In this document: positions 18,408 through 27,317 of the stretch, one piece after another
How positions within the stretch are numbered: the stretch's first letter is position 1
Layout: every line of letters begins with the position of its first letter
Source: Streptomyces cinnamoneus
GTDB lineage: Bacteria > Actinomycetota > Actinomycetes > Streptomycetales > Streptomycetaceae
NCBI RefSeq assembly: GCF_014650495.1
Contig: NZ_BMVB01000001.1
Span: 42,003 to 106,002 of the forward strand
Length of the DNA stretch: 64,000 bases
Reading direction: 5' to 3'
The notes under the pieces: generated by a model
What the model was told of the DNA's origin: nothing
Database searches by the model: none
What the model saw: only the letters and a program-made list of their open reading frames with translations
Translations under genes and position numbers: made by a program

Positions 18408-19131
18408 CCTCGAAGGGCAGGCATATCGCCGGCTTGCCCGGGAAGGGCAACCGCTCCGCAAAGCCCTCCAGAGAATCTGTAGGCGAGCGAACACAGATCG
18501 ATACCTTCCGGCGTAATCGACGCTCTCCACGTAAATGCCCCATAGGCGACAGCGGGGTCTCCATCTCGGACCACGGGTACCTGATCGAGTCAGCCGGGTA
18601 CATAGCGCCCGCGGTGTTCGCACGGCGATGGGATCCGCCGGTCAGCAAGCCGAGCACCTTCGATCGCGCCGACGCAAGGCCAGGAACGAGGCACTGCAAG
18701 CACCCCAGTCCATCCCGCATGTGTCCCGCAAGCCATTTGATGCACCACCGCTTACGTGAATGCATGCAAGTCAGAACCCACACGGTGCCGAAGGGCAAGC
18801 CCCTTCTAAGCGCTTGGTCATGCTCTCCGTCTCCAAGGCCGCTCGTGCTCATTGAGGCGGCTTGCGTTCCCGGCGCCGGCGGAGCGGGAGCCATACCGGG
18901 AGCCAACCGGGGCGTCTCACCGCGGACGCGCACGGACGGCCACGGACGACGCTCCGGCTCGACCCCAGGCAGAACGAGGTGTTGCAACCGCCCTACCTGA
19001 GCCCCCGGTTAGCGCTTCCTTAAGCCCGCCATAAATAGCCGGGCCCCGCTCGTGATTCGGCGATTGGTCCGGTTCGTTCTCGCTAGCGTGCTGCCGCGTC
19101 AGTCCCCCACCACACGACAGGCAGGTACGCG
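18408..19131. other. Long intergenic stretch before the chitinase gene
   Basis: About 720 nt hold no convincing gene. A leftward frame from 18987 to 18343 is open but has irregular composition and no recognisable domain, so I leave it out. The last 110 nt are less GC-rich (AAATAGCC, GATTGGTCCGG) and should contain the chitinase promoter. The rest may be debris of the adjacent island. Confidence 0.4.
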
Positions 19132-20562
19132 ATGGGTTCCTCCGCACATCGCCGGCGAGTGAGCCGCAAGGCGAAGCTGGCCGGCGTCGGTGTCGTCGTG
19201 GCGTTCGCCACGGGCGCCGCCTTCACGCTCACCGGGACCGCGAGCGCCGCTCCGGTCGGCGCGGCCTTTTCCCGGACAAGTTCCTGGGCGGGCGGCTACA
19301 CCGGGCAGTTCGTCGTCACCAACAGCACGGGCAAGGCGCTGTCGGGCTGGACGCTGACGTTCGAGCTTCCGGCCGGCACGAAGATCACCTCGCTGTGGAA
19401 CGGCAAGCACACCGTCAGCGGCCGGAGCGTCACCGTCGAGCCGGAGAGCTGGAACGCGACCGTCGCCCCCGGCGCATCGGTGACCGTCGGCTTCGTCGCG
19501 GCCGGGGAGGGGGCGGGCGCCGGACCGGTCAGCTGCCGGATCTCCCACGGCAAGTGTTCGCTCGACGGGGCCCCCGACCCGCAGCCCACCCAGCCGACCC
19601 GGCCCACGCGGACCCCGCAGCCCGGCGAGCCCACGCCGCGGCCGACCACGACCTCCCCGGTCCCCGGCGGCGCGAACGCCGCCTTCGCGCCGTACGTCGA
19701 CACCTCCCTCCACCCCGCGTACGACCTCCTGGCCACTGCCCGGAAGACGGGCGTGAAGCACTTCAACCTCGCCTTCATCACCTCCGGCGGCGGCTGCACG
19801 CCCAAGTGGGGCGGCGTCTCGGACCTGGGCAGCGACGCCGTCGCCGCCCAGATCGGCAGGCTCCGCGAGGCGGGAGGCGACGTGCGGGTCTCCTTCGGCG
19901 GGGCGGCCGGGTCCGAGCTGGGGCTGGCCTGTTCCTCCGCCGACGAGCTCGCCGCCGCCTACGGCAAGGTCGTGGACACGTACAAGCTCACCAAGGTCGA
20001 CTTCGACATCGAGGGCGCCGCCCTGCCCGACACCGCCGCCAACACCCGCCGCGCCCAGGCCATCGCCCGGCTCCAGAAGAAGCACCCGGGCCTCGATGTC
20101 TCCTTCACGCTGCCGGTGATGCCCACCGGGCTCACCCAGGACGGCGTCGACCTCGTCGGCAACGCCAAGAAGAACGGCGTCGCCATATCGGCGGTCAACG
20201 TCATGGCGATGGACTACGGATCCTCCTTCAGCGGCGACATGGGCCAGTACGCGATCGACGCCGCCACCGCGACGCAGGCCCAGGTCAAGGGCGTGCTCGG
20301 GCTGAGCGACGCGGCCGCCTGGAAGGCCGTCGCGGTCACCCCGATGATCGGCGTCAACGACGTCGCCGCCGAGGTCTTCAAGGTCGACGACGCGGCACAG
20401 CTGGCGGCGTTCGCCCGGTCCAGGGGACTCGGCTGGCTGTCCATGTGGTCCGCGGCGCGCGACAAGCCCTGCCCGGGCGGCCCGCAGAACTCCGCGTCCG
20501 CGACGTGCAGCTCGATCCAGCAGGACGAACTCGCCTTCACCAAGGCGTTCGCCGCCCGCTGA
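19132..20562 (+). CDS. Secreted chitinase, CBM2 plus GH18
   Basis: The 476-residue protein starts with a twin-basic signal peptide ending in TASAAP near residue 39. Residues 40-142 form a CBM2-like carbohydrate-binding domain (SWAGGYTGQFVVTNSTGK, LSGWTLTFELPAGTKI, LWNG). A Pro/Thr-rich linker follows (PTQPTRPTRTPQP), then a GH18 barrel from about residue 180 with the active-site strand KVDFDIEG, in which the final Glu is the catalytic acid, and SFGGAAGSEL as the preceding conserved strand. It should hydrolyse chitin outside the cell. The LPMO gene 115 nt downstream is a natural partner. Confidence 0.9.
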   Translation: MGSSAHRRRVSRKAKLAGVGVVVAFATGAAFTLTGTASAAPVGAAFSRTSSWAGGYTGQFVVTNSTGKALSGWTLTFELPAGTKITSLWNGKHTVSGRSVTVEPESWNATVAPGASVTVGFVAAGEGAGAGPVSCRISHGKCSLDGAPDPQPTQPTRPTRTPQPGEPTPRPTTTSPVPGGANAAFAPYVDTSLHPAYDLLATARKTGVKHFNLAFITSGGGCTPKWGGVSDLGSDAVAAQIGRLREAGGDVRVSFGGAAGSELGLACSSADELAAAYGKVVDTYKLTKVDFDIEGAALPDTAANTRRAQAIARLQKKHPGLDVSFTLPVMPTGLTQDGVDLVGNAKKNGVAISAVNVMAMDYGSSFSGDMGQYAIDAATATQAQVKGVLGLSDAAAWKAVAVTPMIGVNDVAAEVFKVDDAAQLAAFARSRGLGWLSMWSAARDKPCPGGPQNSASATCSSIQQDELAFTKAFAAR

Positions 20563-20677
20563 GCCCCCGCGAGCCCCCCACCAGCCCCCCACTGTCCCCC
20601 CACACCGCCCCGCACGCCCCGGCACCCCCCACCTCTGCGCCGGCGTGCGGGGCACCCCCCACCTTCAAGGAGACCCC

Positions 20678-21697
20678 ATGCGCATGCGCCACCAGGCCGT
20701 ACGGATATCCCTGCTCGGCCTCACCCCCCTCGCCCTCACCGCGCTGACCGCCGGCCCGGCCGAGGCGCACGGCTCCATGACGGATCCGGTCAGCCGCGTG
20801 TCCGCCTGTTTCGCCGAGGGGCCCGAGCACCCCCGCTCCGCCGCCTGCAAGGCCATGGTCGCGGCCGCCGGCACCCAGCCGCTCTACGACTGGAACGAGG
20901 TCAACATCGGTGACGCCGCCGGGCGGCACCGTCAGATCATTCCGGACGGCAAGCTGTGCAGCGCCGGCCGCGACAAGTACAAGGGGCTCGACATGGCGCG
21001 CGCCGACTGGCCGGGCACGAAGCTGGCGTCGGGGAAGCACACCTTCCGCTACCGGGCGACCGCCCCGCACCGCGGCACGTTCGAGCTGTACATCACCAAG
21101 GACGGCTACGACCCGAAGAAGCCGCTGAAGTGGTCCGACCTGGAGGCGAAACCGTTCGCCAAGGTCACCGACCCCACGCTGCGGAACGGGAGCTACGTCT
21201 TCGACGGCACGGTCCCCAAGAAGTCCGGCCGTCACCTCGTCTACAGCATCTGGCAGCGCTCGGACAGCCCCGAAGCCTTCTACACCTGCTCCGACGTGGA
21301 CCTCGGCGGGGGAGCGCCGGCCACCAAGTCCCTGGCCGCCGCTGCCGCCGCCGAGCCCGAGGCCGCGTCCGCCCCCAGCGAGGAGCAGATCGCCGCAGAG
21401 GCCGGCAAGTCGACGGTCTCCCACGGCGGACACGGCGGGGACGGCGGCGACGCCCCCGGCACGGCAGGGCACGGCACGACCGGGCACGGCGAGAACGCGC
21501 ACGTCGCCGACGGGCATGCGCCGCACTCCGCGGCCCGGGACGCCAACGCCCCGGCCGCGCAGGGCGGACACCTCGCCGAGACCGGCGGCGACGACCGTAC
21601 GGCCCTGCTGGCCGTCGGGGGCGCCGGGGTCCTGGCGGCCGGTTCCGCAGTCCTCTTCCTCACCGCCCGCCGCCGCTCCGCGCGCAACCGCGCCTGA
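20678..21697 (+). CDS. Cell-wall-anchored AA10 lytic polysaccharide monooxygenase
   Basis: The 339-residue precursor has a signal peptide cleaved before His31 (GPAEA/HGSM), giving the N-terminal copper-binding His of AA10 enzymes; the second brace His lies in the SGKHTFRYRATAPHRG region. The catalytic domain runs to about residue 210 (SDSPEAFYTCSDVDL). A His/Gly/Ala-rich spacer then leads to a C-terminal sorting signal: LAETG (299-303), a hydrophobic segment and RRRSARNRA. LAxTG is the streptomycete class E sortase motif. A wall-tethered LPMO is unusual, as most are freely secreted. AAGGAG at 20667 sets the ATG at 20678. Confidence 0.88.
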   Translation: MRMRHQAVRISLLGLTPLALTALTAGPAEAHGSMTDPVSRVSACFAEGPEHPRSAACKAMVAAAGTQPLYDWNEVNIGDAAGRHRQIIPDGKLCSAGRDKYKGLDMARADWPGTKLASGKHTFRYRATAPHRGTFELYITKDGYDPKKPLKWSDLEAKPFAKVTDPTLRNGSYVFDGTVPKKSGRHLVYSIWQRSDSPEAFYTCSDVDLGGGAPATKSLAAAAAAEPEAASAPSEEQIAAEAGKSTVSHGGHGGDGGDAPGTAGHGTTGHGENAHVADGHAPHSAARDANAPAAQGGHLAETGGDDRTALLAVGGAGVLAAGSAVLFLTARRRSARNRA

Positions 21698-21719
21698 GAC
21701 CGGCCGGAAGTCGCCGTCC

Positions 21720-21743
21720 GGTGGACCGTTCCGGCGGTCCACC
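21720..21743 (+). terminator. Hairpin after the LPMO gene
   Basis: A perfect 9-bp stem GGTGGACCG / CGGTCCACC with a TTCCGG loop lies 22 nt after the LPMO stop. It probably terminates the chitinase-LPMO transcript. Confidence 0.65.
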
Positions 21744-21921
21744 CAGGGCAACGGATGAGCTCCCGGCTCTTGCCGCTGCCGTCGGTGGCTGAGTAGCATC
21801 CCGCTGCTGGCCGGGCCAATGAGCATGCGCGTGGCCCCAGTTGAACCTGAAGCCCCGGAGTCGTCCGACGTATTCCGGGGCTCGCATTCGGTATGCCTTC
21901 CCCCGAGCGCAAGGCAGACGC

Positions 21922-23478
21922 GTGAAATTCACCGACATGTACGGCTTGAACGCACACCCGGGAATCCTCACCGTCTGGCGGCCGGAGCCAGGAGGCGGCC
22001 GGGGCGTCCGCTGGAGACGGGACGGCCGGCCCCCGTCGTACGCGCAGGAGGCGCACATCGTGCGTTCGCTGGCGGCGTCCGCCCCGGCCTCGCCCTCCTG
22101 GCTGGCCACCGCCTTCGAACTGCCCGGCGAGGTGCGCGCCGCGGCCCTGGAGGAGGCCCTGCTGCGCTGGATCGACCGGCACGAGTCGCTGCGCAGCCGC
22201 CTGGTGCCCGAGGGCGCCCGGCTGCGCCGCGACACGCTCGCCCCCGGGGCGGTGCGCATCCGGCGGTCCGCGGCCGGGCTGTGCCTCGGCCACCGGGAGG
22301 CGGCCCGCCGGCTGGAGGATCTGTTCGACCGGGAGACGGACCCCCTGGACTGGCCCTCGTACGTCTTCGCCACCGTCACGCACGCCGGCTCCACCACGCT
22401 CTACGTCGGAGCCGACCACGCCAACGTCGACGGCTACTCCATCCTGCTCGTCGCCTACGAGATCCGTGCGCTGTACGCGGCGGCGGTCCGCGGCACACGG
22501 GCGGATCTGGGCCGGGTCGGCAGCTTCCTGGACTTCGCCCGGAGCGAGCGCGCGGGCGCGGCCCTGGTCGACACCGGCCACGAAACGATTCTGCAGTGGC
22601 GGGACTTCGTCGCCGAGAACGGCGGCGAGCTGCCCGCCTTTCCTGCCTCCCCCAGCAGTAAGGACGCCCTCTCGGCCGGCAAGGACGCACTCGCCGGCAC
22701 GGGCCCGTCCGCCGGCACGCACGCCCCCGCCGGCATGCACGCCCCCGCCGACGCGCCCGGCCCCGTGTGCGCCCCCCAACTCGGCGGGCTGGAGTGGCTC
22801 CTCGACGCCGAGCAGGCGCGCGCCTTCGACGCCCTGTGCCGGCGGGCCGGGGGGAACCTCTTCGCCGGGCTGCTGGCCTGCCTGGCGTCGGCCTGCCGCG
22901 CGAGCGCCGGTCACAGCGGGCACGCCGGAGAGTTCCGCACCCTCGTGCCCTTCCACACGCGCAGCCACGCCCGGTGGGTGCGGTCGGTGGGCTGGTACGT
23001 GGGGCTGGCGCCGGTGCGGTTCGCGGTCCGGGCCGGGGACCGTTTCACGGAGCTGATGACGGCGGCCGTACGGGCGCTGGACAAGGCCCGGCCGATGGCC
23101 GCGGTGCCCTTCGCCAGGGTCGCCGAAGTGCTCGGCGCACCCCTCGAACCGCGCTTCATGGTCTCCTACATGGACATGCGGCTGGCTCCCGGCGCGCGGC
23201 AGTGGGGCGAGTGGGGGGCGGCCGCGCTGCGCAGCCGCCGCACGCACCCCCACGAGGTCTACTTCTGGATCAACCGCACCTTCGAGGGGATCTACCTGAG
23301 CTTCCGGTACCCGGACACCGCACGCGGAAGGGCCGAGGTGCCGCCCTGCATCGACGAGGTCCGCCGCGCGGTGACCCGGGTCATCGGCGCCGAGGACGTA
23401 CGGGACACACGAGGTGCACGCGGTGCACTGGACGGACGAGACGCACGAGACGGCCGGGAGGCAGCGGTATGCGGATGA
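21922..23478 (+). CDS. Stand-alone condensation-domain acyltransferase 1
   Basis: The 518-residue protein has the fold pattern of NRPS condensation/PapA-type acyltransferases: an N-terminal half with the catalytic His166-xxx-Asp170 (DHANVDGYS) and a C-terminal half with WINRTFEGIYLSFRYPD. I chose the GTG at 21922 because the product then begins KFTDMYGLNAHPG, matching the starts of the two downstream paralogues (TTIDRYAPEPG). Residues 245-285 are an Ala/Gly/Pro-rich insertion. Such enzymes transfer acyl chains from a carrier protein to an alcohol or amine. With the PKS at 28203 it may help release or esterify the polyketide. It overlaps the next gene by 10 nt. Confidence 0.75.
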   Translation: MKFTDMYGLNAHPGILTVWRPEPGGGRGVRWRRDGRPPSYAQEAHIVRSLAASAPASPSWLATAFELPGEVRAAALEEALLRWIDRHESLRSRLVPEGARLRRDTLAPGAVRIRRSAAGLCLGHREAARRLEDLFDRETDPLDWPSYVFATVTHAGSTTLYVGADHANVDGYSILLVAYEIRALYAAAVRGTRADLGRVGSFLDFARSERAGAALVDTGHETILQWRDFVAENGGELPAFPASPSSKDALSAGKDALAGTGPSAGTHAPAGMHAPADAPGPVCAPQLGGLEWLLDAEQARAFDALCRRAGGNLFAGLLACLASACRASAGHSGHAGEFRTLVPFHTRSHARWVRSVGWYVGLAPVRFAVRAGDRFTELMTAAVRALDKARPMAAVPFARVAEVLGAPLEPRFMVSYMDMRLAPGARQWGEWGAAALRSRRTHPHEVYFWINRTFEGIYLSFRYPDTARGRAEVPPCIDEVRRAVTRVIGAEDVRDTRGARGALDGRDARDGREAAVCG

Positions 23479-24935
23479 CGCCGATCGACGAGTACGTTCC
23501 CGACCCCGGCGAACTGGTCGAATTCCGCATACCCGCCCCGGTCCTGGCGGCCGCTGCCGAGGCGCCCGAGCATCCGGCGCCACCGTCGTACGTGCAGGAG
23601 AACCACATCCGGCGGCTGCTGGCCAACCGGGCGGCGGGCCGGCCGCAGTCGCCCTGGCTCGGCGTCGCCTTCGACCTGCCCGGCAGGCTGGACACCACGG
23701 CCATGGCCGCGGCGCTCGCCGCGTGGGTGCGGCGCCATCCCACGCTGCTGACCTGGTTCGCGGTGGACGGCGACCGGTTGCGCCGGCACGCCGTGCCCGC
23801 CGGGTCGGTGGCGGTCGAGGCCGTCCCCTGCGGGCGGTACGACTCCGCGGCGGCCGTCCGGGACCACCTGAAGGAACGATTCGACGCCGGGACGAGCCCG
23901 CTGTCCTGGCCACCGTTCGTGGCGGGCGCGGTCCTCCCGGACCACGGCCCGGACCACGGCCCGGACCACGGCCCGGACCACGACGCGGACGGCGGCGCGG
24001 ACGGCGACGGCACGTCGACCGTCTGGATCGCCGTCGACCACAGCCACACCGACGGCTACTCGACCCTGCTGCTCTTCTCCGAGCTGCGCGCCCTCTACGA
24101 GGCCGAGCTCACCGGTACCGACGCCCAGTTGCCGCCCGCCGGCAGCTACGTCGACCACTGCGCCCTCGACCGCGACCGCGCGGCCCTGGTGGGGCTCGAC
24201 GCGCCGGAAGTACGCCGCTGGGTGGAGTTCTTCAGCGCCGGACCGCCCCCCGGCTTCCCGCTCGACCTGGGCCTGACGCCGGACGCCTCCCATCCGAGCG
24301 TCTCCGTCGAGGCGGACCTCTTCGACGCGGCGGAGGGCGAGGCGTTCGCCGCGGCCTGCAAGGCGCACGGGGCGGGCTTCCTGGCCGGGGTGCTGGCCGC
24401 GCTCGCCGTCACCGGCCACGAACTGGGCGGGCCCGCCGACTACCGCGCGCTGACCGTCGTCCACACCCGCGACGAGCGGCGCTGGCAGCACACCCAGGGC
24501 TGGTTCATCAACCTCGTGCCGGTCGAGTTCACCGCCAAGGGCACCTTCGGCGAGGTCGTCGCCGAGGCCGGCCGGGCGGTCGCCGTGGCGCGCGAACTGG
24601 CCGCGGTGTCCCCGCTGCGCGTCCTGGAACTGCTGCCCGGCATGGCCGGTGCTGTACAGCCCGACGCGGCGGCCGTGCTGCCCATCGTCTCCTACCTCGA
24701 CTGCCGCCACGTCCCCGGCTCCCGCGACTGGGCCGCCGCGAACTGCCACGGCCTCGTCGGCCCCGGCCACAGCCGGAACGTACCGGTGTGGGTCAACCGC
24801 CTGTGGGACCGCACGTACCTCAAGTCCCGCTACCCCGACACCCCCGCCGCCCGCGCGAACGTGCCGCGCTTCGTGGCCCACCTGCGCCAGGTGCTGCGCA
24901 CGGTCGCGCTGACCGGGGACCGGCCGTGCGCCTGA
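23469..24935 (+). CDS. Stand-alone condensation-domain acyltransferase 2
   Basis: This 488-residue paralogue of the preceding gene has His191-xxx-Asp195 (DHSHTDGYS) and a closing WVNRLWDRTYLKSRYPD segment equivalent to that of its neighbours. A His/Asp-rich insertion (DHGP repeats) interrupts the region just before the active site. The ATG at 23469 overlaps the previous stop by 10 nt and gives MRMTPIDEYVPDPG; a second ATG at 23475 is possible. The active-site motif is complete, so catalysis is likely, with a substrate that differs from the paralogues. Confidence 0.75.
   Translation: MRMTPIDEYVPDPGELVEFRIPAPVLAAAAEAPEHPAPPSYVQENHIRRLLANRAAGRPQSPWLGVAFDLPGRLDTTAMAAALAAWVRRHPTLLTWFAVDGDRLRRHAVPAGSVAVEAVPCGRYDSAAAVRDHLKERFDAGTSPLSWPPFVAGAVLPDHGPDHGPDHGPDHDADGGADGDGTSTVWIAVDHSHTDGYSTLLLFSELRALYEAELTGTDAQLPPAGSYVDHCALDRDRAALVGLDAPEVRRWVEFFSAGPPPGFPLDLGLTPDASHPSVSVEADLFDAAEGEAFAAACKAHGAGFLAGVLAALAVTGHELGGPADYRALTVVHTRDERRWQHTQGWFINLVPVEFTAKGTFGEVVAEAGRAVAVARELAAVSPLRVLELLPGMAGAVQPDAAAVLPIVSYLDCRHVPGSRDWAAANCHGLVGPGHSRNVPVWVNRLWDRTYLKSRYPDTPAARANVPRFVAHLRQVLRTVALTGDRPCA
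23939..23986 (+). repeat. Four 12-nt coding repeats
   Basis: The unit GGACCACGGCCC is repeated three times and a fourth copy is altered (GGACCACGACGC). It encodes Asp-His-Gly-Pro repeats in an exposed loop of the second acyltransferase, so it could vary in copy number between strains. Confidence 0.85.
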
Positions 24936-26296
24936 CCACGATCGACCGCTACGCGCCCGAGCCGGGCCGCGTCGTGGAGTTCGTGCCGTCGGCCGCCGCG
25001 CTGGCCGTCGCCGAGGGGGCGGCCGCCTCCGCCGTGCCGCCCTCCTTCAACCAGCGCTTCCACCTGGCGGGTTCCACCGGCAACTGGCTCGGCTGCTCCT
25101 TCGACCTCCATGGAGCGGTGGACGTCGAGGTGCTGCGGGCGGCCCTCGAACGGTGGGTGCGCCGGCACGGGACGCTGTGCAGCGGGTTCCGGGCGGGCGG
25201 CGAGCGGTTCCTGGTGCCGGCCGAGAAGGCCGAGTTGGTCGCCCGGGACGCCGGGGAGTTCGGCAGTCCAAAGGACCTGCGGGGATGGCTGGCCGGCCGG
25301 CTGGCGGCCGCCTGCGGGCGGCTGGGCTGGCCGTCGTACCTCTTTCTCGTCGTCCTGCGGCCCGGGGGCGGCACGGTCTTCTGCGGCTTCGACCACGCGC
25401 ACGTGGACGCGTACTCGCTGGCCATCGCGGTGCACGAGCTGCGCGAGAGCTACGCGGGGCGGCCGCTGCCGGCCGGCGTGGGCAGCTTCGTCGACTACTG
25501 CGCACGGGAACAGGCCCTCGCGGCCGGCCCACCGCCGGCCGCCTCGGACCCACGGGTGCGCGGCTGGGCGGACTTCTTCGCCGCCTGCGGGGGCACCACG
25601 CCGTCGTTCCCGGCCGCGCTGGGAGGGGCCGCCGTCCAGGACACCGACGTACGCCGGCTGCTGGACGCCGCCGGCGCCGACAGGCTGGAGGGGCACTGCC
25701 GGGCGGCCGGGGGCGGCGCCTTCCCGGGACTGCTCACCGCCTTCGGGCTGGCGGCCCGTTCGCTGGGAGCGGGGGAGGAACTGCGGCTGTGCGTACCGCT
25801 GCACACGCGTGACGAGGAGCGGTGGGAGCGGGCGGTGGGCTGGTTCACCACGGTCGCGCCCATGACGGTGGACGTCACGGGGGTGGCGACGGCCGTCGAC
25901 GGCGTCGGCCGCGTCCGGTCCGCCTTCCGCGAGGCCCGGCGGATCGCGTCGGCGCCGGTCGCCGGGCTGCTGGGGACCCTGGAGCGGAATGGAGAGTTCC
26001 GGAGGGTCGGGGACGACGTGTTCATGGTCTCGTACGTCGACTACCGGCGGCTGCCCGGTGCGGCGGACCACGTCGCGTGCCGGGCGCAGCACGTGAGCGG
26101 GGCGACGGTGGCCGACGACGCGCAGTTCTGGCTGGCGCGTACGCACGAGGGGCTCTTCCTGCGCTCGCGCCACCCGGGCACGGCGGTGGCGCGGGCCGTC
26201 GTGGGGGAGTTCGCGGATGCGGTGACCGCGGTGGTCAGGGAGGCGGCGGGCGGCCGTCGGCCGGGTCCGCCGCGAGCCGCAGTCCGTCGGCGATGA
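24926..26296 (+). CDS. Stand-alone condensation-domain acyltransferase 3
   Basis: The 456-residue third paralogue starts at GTG (MRLTTIDRYAPEPG), again overlapping the previous stop by 10 nt. The active-site motif is His157-xxx-Asp161 in DHAHVDAYS, with Ala in place of the usual Gly after Asp. The C-terminal FWLARTHEGLFLRSRHPG matches the paralogues. The 3' end overlaps the convergent DUF6114 gene by 62 nt. Three duplicated, slightly diverged acyltransferases suggest three acyl transfers on one scaffold or three different acceptors. Confidence 0.75.
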   Translation: MRLTTIDRYAPEPGRVVEFVPSAAALAVAEGAAASAVPPSFNQRFHLAGSTGNWLGCSFDLHGAVDVEVLRAALERWVRRHGTLCSGFRAGGERFLVPAEKAELVARDAGEFGSPKDLRGWLAGRLAAACGRLGWPSYLFLVVLRPGGGTVFCGFDHAHVDAYSLAIAVHELRESYAGRPLPAGVGSFVDYCAREQALAAGPPPAASDPRVRGWADFFAACGGTTPSFPAALGGAAVQDTDVRRLLDAAGADRLEGHCRAAGGGAFPGLLTAFGLAARSLGAGEELRLCVPLHTRDEERWERAVGWFTTVAPMTVDVTGVATAVDGVGRVRSAFREARRIASAPVAGLLGTLERNGEFRRVGDDVFMVSYVDYRRLPGAADHVACRAQHVSGATVADDAQFWLARTHEGLFLRSRHPGTAVARAVVGEFADAVTAVVREAAGGRRPGPPRAAVRRR

Positions 26297-27317
26297 TGGT
26301 GTCGCTCGTGACGAGGGCTTGTTCCGCGTCGACGTCGGTCATGAAGACGAAGGGCGGGACGACGGGCGGCACCGGCAGCGTGTCCGGGGTGAACGTCAGG
26401 CACACCAGGCCCTGGACGCAGCCGCTGAACCGGGTGAGGTAGAGCGTCACGTCCCCGCTCAGCCGCAGGTCGGCCACGTCGAGGGCGTACTCCTCGCCGC
26501 CGTCGTGGGTCCGCAGCCGGTAGCGGGCGAGCGAGGCCGCCCGCATCCTCAGCACGATGACCCTCAGCCGCCCGTGGGCGGTGTCCACTTCCTCCACCCC
26601 GGAGAGGGTGAAGCCGGTGGGCGTGAAGCGGGTGGTGCTCACCGTCGGGGGCGTGCGCGCCGCCCGCCCGGGCTCCGGTGCCGGCGCCGCGGCGTGGGGT
26701 GGGACGGCCATCGAGGCCAGCAGCACGACGGGCAGCGCGACAGCCAGGGCCCGGGGAGGGCCGCTGCCGCGGGGCGGGGGCGGGGGCGGGGGCGGAGCTG
26801 AGGGCGGGGCGACGTCCTGGGGAGCGTCCGGTGTCCATGCGAAGGCCATGGACCCGCCGGCGATGCCGAGCAGGGCGCCGACGAGGAAACCGCCCAGGTT
26901 GCTGGCGGCGAAGGAGACGACGGCCAGGATCACGGCGTGGATGCCGACGTAGTGGCGGGTGTGCGGCAGGAGCCACAGGAAGAGACCGGCCGCCGTGAGC
27001 GCGGCCCCGATGCCGAGGGCCGCGATGCCGCCGAGGCCCAGGCCGAGCAGCACCCGCCAGGGGGCGAGGGGGACGACGAGCAGTTCGGCGCCGGCCAGGA
27101 TCAGCAGCGTGCCCGCCCAGAACGGACGCGTGCGCCGCCAGCCGCCCAGGACCCGCCGCGCCTGCCGGGCCTGGTCTGCCCGGAGGCCCCGCCCCGCCCG
27201 CAGGCCCCCTCCGGCCCGTCCCGCCCGTAGGCCCCGTCCTGCCCGGAGGCCCCGTCCCGCCGCCAGGCCCCGCACCGCCCGTACGGCCCGTGCCGTGCGT
27301 GCCGCGTTCAGAAGCAC
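26235..27317 (-). CDS. DUF6114-type membrane protein
   Basis: The 360-residue protein starts at a GTG overlapping the upstream secreted-protein gene by 10 nt. After an Arg/Gly-rich cytoplasmic N-terminus of imperfect RGLRAG repeats, four hydrophobic segments follow (about residues 68-88, 91-121, 124-163, 188-208). A Pro-rich loop separates the last two, and about 150 extracytoplasmic residues end the chain. The four-helix core and pairing with a DUF6230-like gene fit the Streptomyces DUF6114/DUF6230 couple, of unknown function. Placement inside the PKS locus hints at export or envelope insertion of the product. Confidence 0.55.
   Translation of the reverse strand: MLLNAARTARAVRAVRGLAAGRGLRAGRGLRAGRAGGGLRAGRGLRADQARQARRVLGGWRRTRPFWAGTLLILAGAELLVVPLAPWRVLLGLGLGGIAALGIGAALTAAGLFLWLLPHTRHYVGIHAVILAVVSFAASNLGGFLVGALLGIAGGSMAFAWTPDAPQDVAPPSAPPPPPPPPRGSGPPRALAVALPVVLLASMAVPPHAAAPAPEPGRAARTPPTVSTTRFTPTGFTLSGVEEVDTAHGRLRVIVLRMRAASLARYRLRTHDGGEEYALDVADLRLSGDVTLYLTRFSGCVQGLVCLTFTPDTLPVPPVVPPFVFMTDVDAEQALVTSDTIIADGLRLAADPADGRPPPP

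Noticed and set aside
18343..18987. Leftward gene upstream of the putative nuclease
   Set aside because: It has no ribosome site, no recognisable domain and irregular codon use, although its end overlaps the nuclease start.
19040..19080. DasR operator in front of the chitinase gene
   Set aside because: A TGGTCCGG fragment is present but the full palindrome around it is not, so I do not annotate it.
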